A DNA stretch of 64,000 nt from Apostichopus japonicus (taxonomy: Eukaryota > Echinodermata > Holothuroidea > Aspidochirotida > Stichopodidae): the NCBI RefSeq assembly GCF_037975245.1, contig NC_092579.1, forward strand, positions 13,252,678-13,316,677, in the 5' to 3' direction. The position numbers and the translations under genes were made by a program. Positions 59,505 to 64,000 of this stretch are shown piece by piece. Within the stretch, counting starts at the first letter, position 1. Every line of letters starts with the position of its first letter. The notes below the pieces were generated by a model. The model was not told the DNA's origin and made no database searches. It was given only the letters and a program-made list of their open reading frames with translations.

Positions 59505-59865
59505 CAAGGGCGTAGGAACCGGGGGCTGGGGGGGGGGGGGGGCGCCAGCCCCCCAGTGAAAAATATGGAGGGGCGGAAGTATCATTCCGCCCCCTGCTTC
59601 GCAAGTCAGAAAACCCCTTTTTCAATTCCAAATGAGAAAAAAATCTCATTTGGAGCACCAAATTGCATCTAAGGCCAGGTGAAAATGCAAAAGTTTTTAC
59701 AAAATGGAGTGGGTGTTGAAGTGTGCTACATTGCACCAAATTGCATCTGAGGCCACCTGGAAATGCCAAAAAAAAATCCAAAGGGAGGGGGACGCCCTCC
59801 CCTTAGACCCCTCCCCCAGGCCGGCCATCAGTCCCTCCACTCAAAAGTACCTTCCTACGCCACTG
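59505..59865 (-). mobile_element. hAT-type MITE, copy 2
   Basis: Reverse-oriented relative of 3585-3962, 361 bp, starting CAAGGGCGTAGGAACC and ending CTTCCTACGCCACTG. An exact 8-bp duplication CAAGGATC flanks it at 59497-59504 and 59866-59873. Interior similarity to the first copy is high (atgagaaaaaaatctcattt and catctgaggcca), so this family was active fairly recently on the scale of this region. Confidence 0.9.
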
Positions 59866-61890
59866 CAAGGATCAGTGGTGTTATTTTACTCTACATAATC
59901 AGTTGTATAGTCACTGTGTACACCATGATACATATGCATGAATATACTGTACATGCATGTATATATAGTCACTCTAGGGATAGTGCTGCGGGAGACATAT
60001 TTACCAGTATATGTATCCGATAAAATCTCCCAGCGAGACTCTTTATAGCTTGTCCCCTCATGCTCCCCTTCGCAAGCCCATGATTACCATACGATTTGTC
60101 TTGTTAACAGCTGTTTCCGCCGGAAGGCGCTTCAGCGAGCCAGGGGCGAAGCCCGTGGCCGGTGAAAATTAGACTCCATGGTTTGAGAACTGAACAATTT
60201 GAGAGTGCGTAAATATGAACTTTGTGGGCCTGGTTCGCAAGCCCAGACAAAATGTATACTTTTTATATGCGTCTTATATTCTTGACAAACAAACAAACCA
60301 TGGAAGTGACATAACAATAGTCGAACAACTATATATATTTAATCCTTTTTGGGATTTGGTTTTAAGTTGTCAATAAATCTACTACCGGTTTGCGGGCATT
60401 CCCTGCTTCCGATTGGTTTTGTGTGGGTCCAGTGGTTTGTTTTAGGTTTCGTAAAAGGACACCTTTGTCCTTCCTGTAGACATCCTCTCTCATTTCTTTT
60501 CAATATAGTATTCATATCATCAATGTCACCCTTAACCAAGAAATCGTCCGCTTTAACATAGTTCAATTTATCGATACAAAGTCATATAACTTAGATAATC
60601 TACTGAATTTTGTTACACAAACATTGCCATGGTTTGACCATATTCTTTTCAAAGAAAAGTCACCCAAGAAAGAACCTGTGCACGATAAACCAAACAACCG
60701 AACGACTGTTCCTCTCCCAACCCCCAGTCCCCTTGCATCGAGACTGTATGATCATCAGGTGTGTAACGCGATTCTCCTAGAAGCGAACATAATGCTACAC
60801 ATGCATGCTCTCAGCCAAAAGGATGAGAAACATAGGTTTTGACCATTTCCCCACCCCCACCCCACCCCCAAAGTATACATAAGTATGTTTCCCTCTTCAT
60901 TTAAAATCTACTCAAATATGATACATGTGTTGTAACTGTTCTTTAATGACGCTATGTAATGGACAATTTTGCACACTCCCTCTCCCACCCCCCCCCCCTC
61001 CCTCTAACCCAATAAAAATGTGAGAACAACATAGCTACAGTATACAGTTTCAACAGTGAAAAAGATATAACTTCCGCTGTATTAACAGTATGTATGGAGT
61101 CTTCGCTCTCACGAAGTCAGACGTTTCCCCTGTTTTGTTACGGTACCTATTTGACTACACCCCCCTCCCCCTCCCGTTTCCAGCTTCTAAAGCATTCTCT
61201 CGTTCTCATTGTCACGTGACATTACACTCAACGATCAGGAATATTAAACAATAACCATGCATACATAACAATAGTAATGGTGTATGTATTGTTGTTCGTA
61301 AAGTCCAATTAGTTTTGGCCATACTCTTGAAACATTTAATTTCCTTTGTATAATGAACTCCCACTGTGTTCTTTGTTAACAACGTTGTAAAGTTTTTAAA
61401 TATTTTACATGTTTGTTAGCATGCAAAATCATTCGCATTGCCTTTAGGCTCAGTATTCTAACTATACATTAATAAGAAATAGATCAACACGAAACGGAAA
61501 GAAATTTAATTACAATATCAGGTCATAAGAGCCTCCGAACGTAATGGATCTTGTAGTCTCAATTTGTTTTCCCTTTTTCTATCATTTTCGTCTGATATTC
61601 TTCTTTCATTCTGAAAATGGCATTCAATGAAGCTCTTTTAATACAGACAATAAGACAGTTTTAATGAATACCTTGGAAGTAGTGAACAAACAATTCACAG
61701 ACCCAGCTATAAGAACTTTACAAGTAAAAAAGATACCTGTAATGCCTATATTATAATCAGATTTCAAGAACACTCAAATCGAGTTGTGATCAGATTTTTA
61801 AGTTCGAGCGGGGTGTCAAAGAAACCAAATATAGAAATAACTTCTTAACAATTTTTTTTTTGTATTCCATCACCCCACCGGTGGACTTTG
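59866..61890. other. Non-coding stretch
   Basis: No gene is supported. Short frames near 60339-60842 have no family signature. A relative of the 52570 repeat lies near 60648-60765. Confidence 0.5.
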
Positions 61891-61894
61891 CCCT

Positions 61895-61998
61895 CACCGT
61901 ACCCATGCACCTTGCCATAACCATACCCATGCACCGTGTCATCACCCCACCCATGCACCTTGTAATAACCATACCTATGCACCTTGTCATCACCTCGG
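61895..61998 (+). repeat. 24-bp tandem repeat, about four units
   Basis: Units of ataaccatacccatgcacct with gtc/gta endings, at 24-bp spacing. Because 24 is a multiple of three, frames are open on both strands through it. Confidence 0.9.
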
Positions 61999-62646
61999 AC
62001 ATTCTATTATCTATAGTTTTGAAACCTGTCAGTGCGCTCAAGGATCGTCCATGCTACGATATGTAATAATAACCCAATGCATGTCTGTTAATGGATTTTT
62101 TTCTTTATAAAGAGAAGAAAAACTCGACCGTATCATCACCATTCTCATTACAAAGTCTGAATTTCTAGGGATAGAGTGGGATGGGGGTGTCCCAGATATA
62201 TATTTAACAACTTCAAATGTTATAAGATAAACTCTTTGGTGAAAAGTCATTTTTCATGTTTTATCAAGTTTAATAAGACAAATATGGAAATAATATGAGA
62301 TCATTCAGAAACAGTATATTTCTATCATGCTCTATGCATGGTCACTGTGTAGCTTCGGTAACAGTATTTCTGTCTGCTATGGTTCCCTCAGATTTAGTAC
62401 TAGGTTTAGTGTTATTTTTTAAACTGTACTATGTGTTGTGTTATAGCCCTTTTTACAGGGGAGGCTACGATGTTGTGCCATGAAGGAAAGGGGTACCCCT
62501 CTCATGAGCGTACGTAGGAGGGAAATGGAGGAGGGGGGTTCGCCCTGGAAATTCAAAGTATAGCAAAATATAATAGAGCTTTCAAAGTGCTATAACTGCC
62601 CATGACCCTCTAAGGCTATGAGCTATGCTATTCCACAGATTAAAGA

Positions 62647-62928
62647 AGAGTGGATCAAGTTGTTGTTAAGCGGAGTGGGGTGGAGAGTGGATCAAGTTGT
62701 TGTTAAGCGGAGTGGGGTGGAGAGTGGATCAAGTTGTTGTTAAGCGGAGTGGGGTGGAGAGTGGATCAAGTTGTTGTTAAGCGGAGTGGGGTGGAGAGTG
62801 GATCAAGTTGTTGTTAAGCGGAGTGGGGTGGAGAGTGGATCAAGTTGTTGTTAAGCGGAGTGGGGTGGAGAGTGGATCAAGTTTTTGTTAAGCGAAGTGG
62901 CCTTGAGAGTGGATCAAGTTGTTATTTG
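62647..62928 (+). repeat. 37-bp tandem repeat, about 7.5 units
   Basis: Unit agagtggatcaagttgttg plus ttaagcggagtggggtgg. The first six units are identical; the seventh (from about 62869) and the partial eighth are diverged. Confidence 0.97.
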
Positions 62929-64000
62929 GTTTTCGTGTCCATGCACCCTTTATCTTTGGTGAACATTCTTAACAAAAGTACCAGAATTTGATAATAATTT
63001 CGGTATCTACCGCTACTTACCTATTTTTGTTTCTGGCCCCCTCACTTGGAGAAATCCTGGATCCGATATATAGTACTGCATATGTTATTTCAATAATGCA
63101 ACATAAATGTCGCAGCGTTTTATGCGATCATATATTTAAATGGCAGGCAGTGTAACTGTATACACGTGCACAATCAGCAACTTATAAGAATCATTGCATA
63201 TTTATATAAATATAAAACGTGATGAATTTTGATTTCGTGTCATGAAGAGAATTCAATCTATGTCTGTCGATTATAAATACTGTTTATTTCATCATTTATT
63301 TACGTTATGAATTCACAAATATGTGATAGTCATTGCAGGAGGTCTATATGATACAATTTAATATATGACTTCTAGACAGAAATAAATATTATTTATATGT
63401 GTGTGTAACTGTGCAGCCCATAGGTAAAGAAAATAGGAAAGGAACGTGACGAAATGCTAAGTTGTCTAAAAAATGAACAGAAGTTTACTTATAGAGCTCA
63501 ATCACGTTTTAGTGTACCGGTGTGTACGGTATAGTCAGGTATAGGATTACAGCTATAGGTTTTGACAAGGGCGGGGAAAGAGATTGGAGGGAAGGGTTAG
63601 TTGTGTCGATCCAAGGGGGTGGGGCACAGGGTACAGGTACCCTGCCAGGTTTGGGAACCCTCAGAATTATGCCCTTTCATAAATGCCCTTTCATGAAAGT
63701 TCCCAATATTTGTAATAAAAAAAGTACGGTACCGTTTGTTTCCATTTTGCGAGCAAAACGTGCCCTTTCATTTTTCAATAAGTGTCTTTTCTTAGGAACA
63801 TGAAAAACACGAATTACAAAAATTAAGAGAAAAAATAAGTAACATGCAGTCTCTAATTTCTGAGAAGTCCTTCGAGGAATCTCTGACGGACACTTCTGGG
63901 TAAAGTAATTGCACATTCCCTCGTTCACACATAATGTAGCATATTAGAACTAACATCCGGTTTTGACCACTCATAAATATCACATGTTAGTATTTGTGAA
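62929..64000. other. Non-coding stretch to window end
   Basis: AT-rich, no gene recognised. If the GPCR gene continues, this is still within its intron. Confidence 0.5.

Noticed and set aside
61790..62041. Repetitive protein frames on both strands
   Set aside because: They are produced by the 24-bp tandem repeat, whose length is a multiple of three.
62647..62928. Regular 37-bp repeats resembling a CRISPR array
   Set aside because: There are no spacers; units are contiguous, and the genome is eukaryotic.

Overview
This is a piece of an animal nuclear genome. It is AT-rich, with intron-rich genes obeying GT/AG splicing, tRNA-derived SINEs, short non-autonomous DNA transposons, minisatellites and many homopolymer G/C tracts. 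The gene sequences, the frequent 'taggccta'-type motifs and echinoderm-style repeats suggest a marine deuterostome, most likely an echinoderm (perhaps a sea cucumber). That placement is an inference and was not tested by any search. Nothing bacterial or viral is present.

Layout. 1-1200 (-) holds a decayed BEL/Pao retrotransposon pol fragment. 2320-2568 (-) is a broken, exon-like ORF. 3451-4204 is a TTAA-flanked MITE with a hAT-type MITE nested in it. 7000-8460 has direct repeats, a reverse-oriented SINE body and two minisatellites. 9660-11345 is a foldback-like structure: minisatellite arms in inverted orientation surround a unique loop that carries an adhesion-GPCR-like (GAIN) exon. 11790-12640 has degenerate telomere-like repeats. 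14039-18980 (+) is ARL6IP1, missing only its first coding exon. 24429-39180 (+) is a complete nine-exon NDE1/NDEL1 orthologue. 39181-47575 is its probable 3'UTR and the intergenic space. 47576-51270 (-) is a complete four-exon FTCDNL1-like gene, convergent to NDE1/NDEL1. 53653-54151 (+) is the first coding exon of a rhodopsin-class GPCR (TM1-TM3), whose remainder is not seen in the window. 54152-64000 is intron or intergenic DNA with tandem repeats and one more hAT MITE.

The genes do not form a pathway. ARL6IP1 is an ER membrane-shaping protein, NDE1/NDEL1 is a dynein/LIS1 cofactor, FTCDNL1 is a stand-alone formiminotransferase-type domain, and the GPCR is a surface receptor. The most unusual structures are the foldback element with its exon-like cargo, and a SINE family whose body keeps three consecutive hairpins, one with a cUUCGg tetraloop, in all three copies seen.
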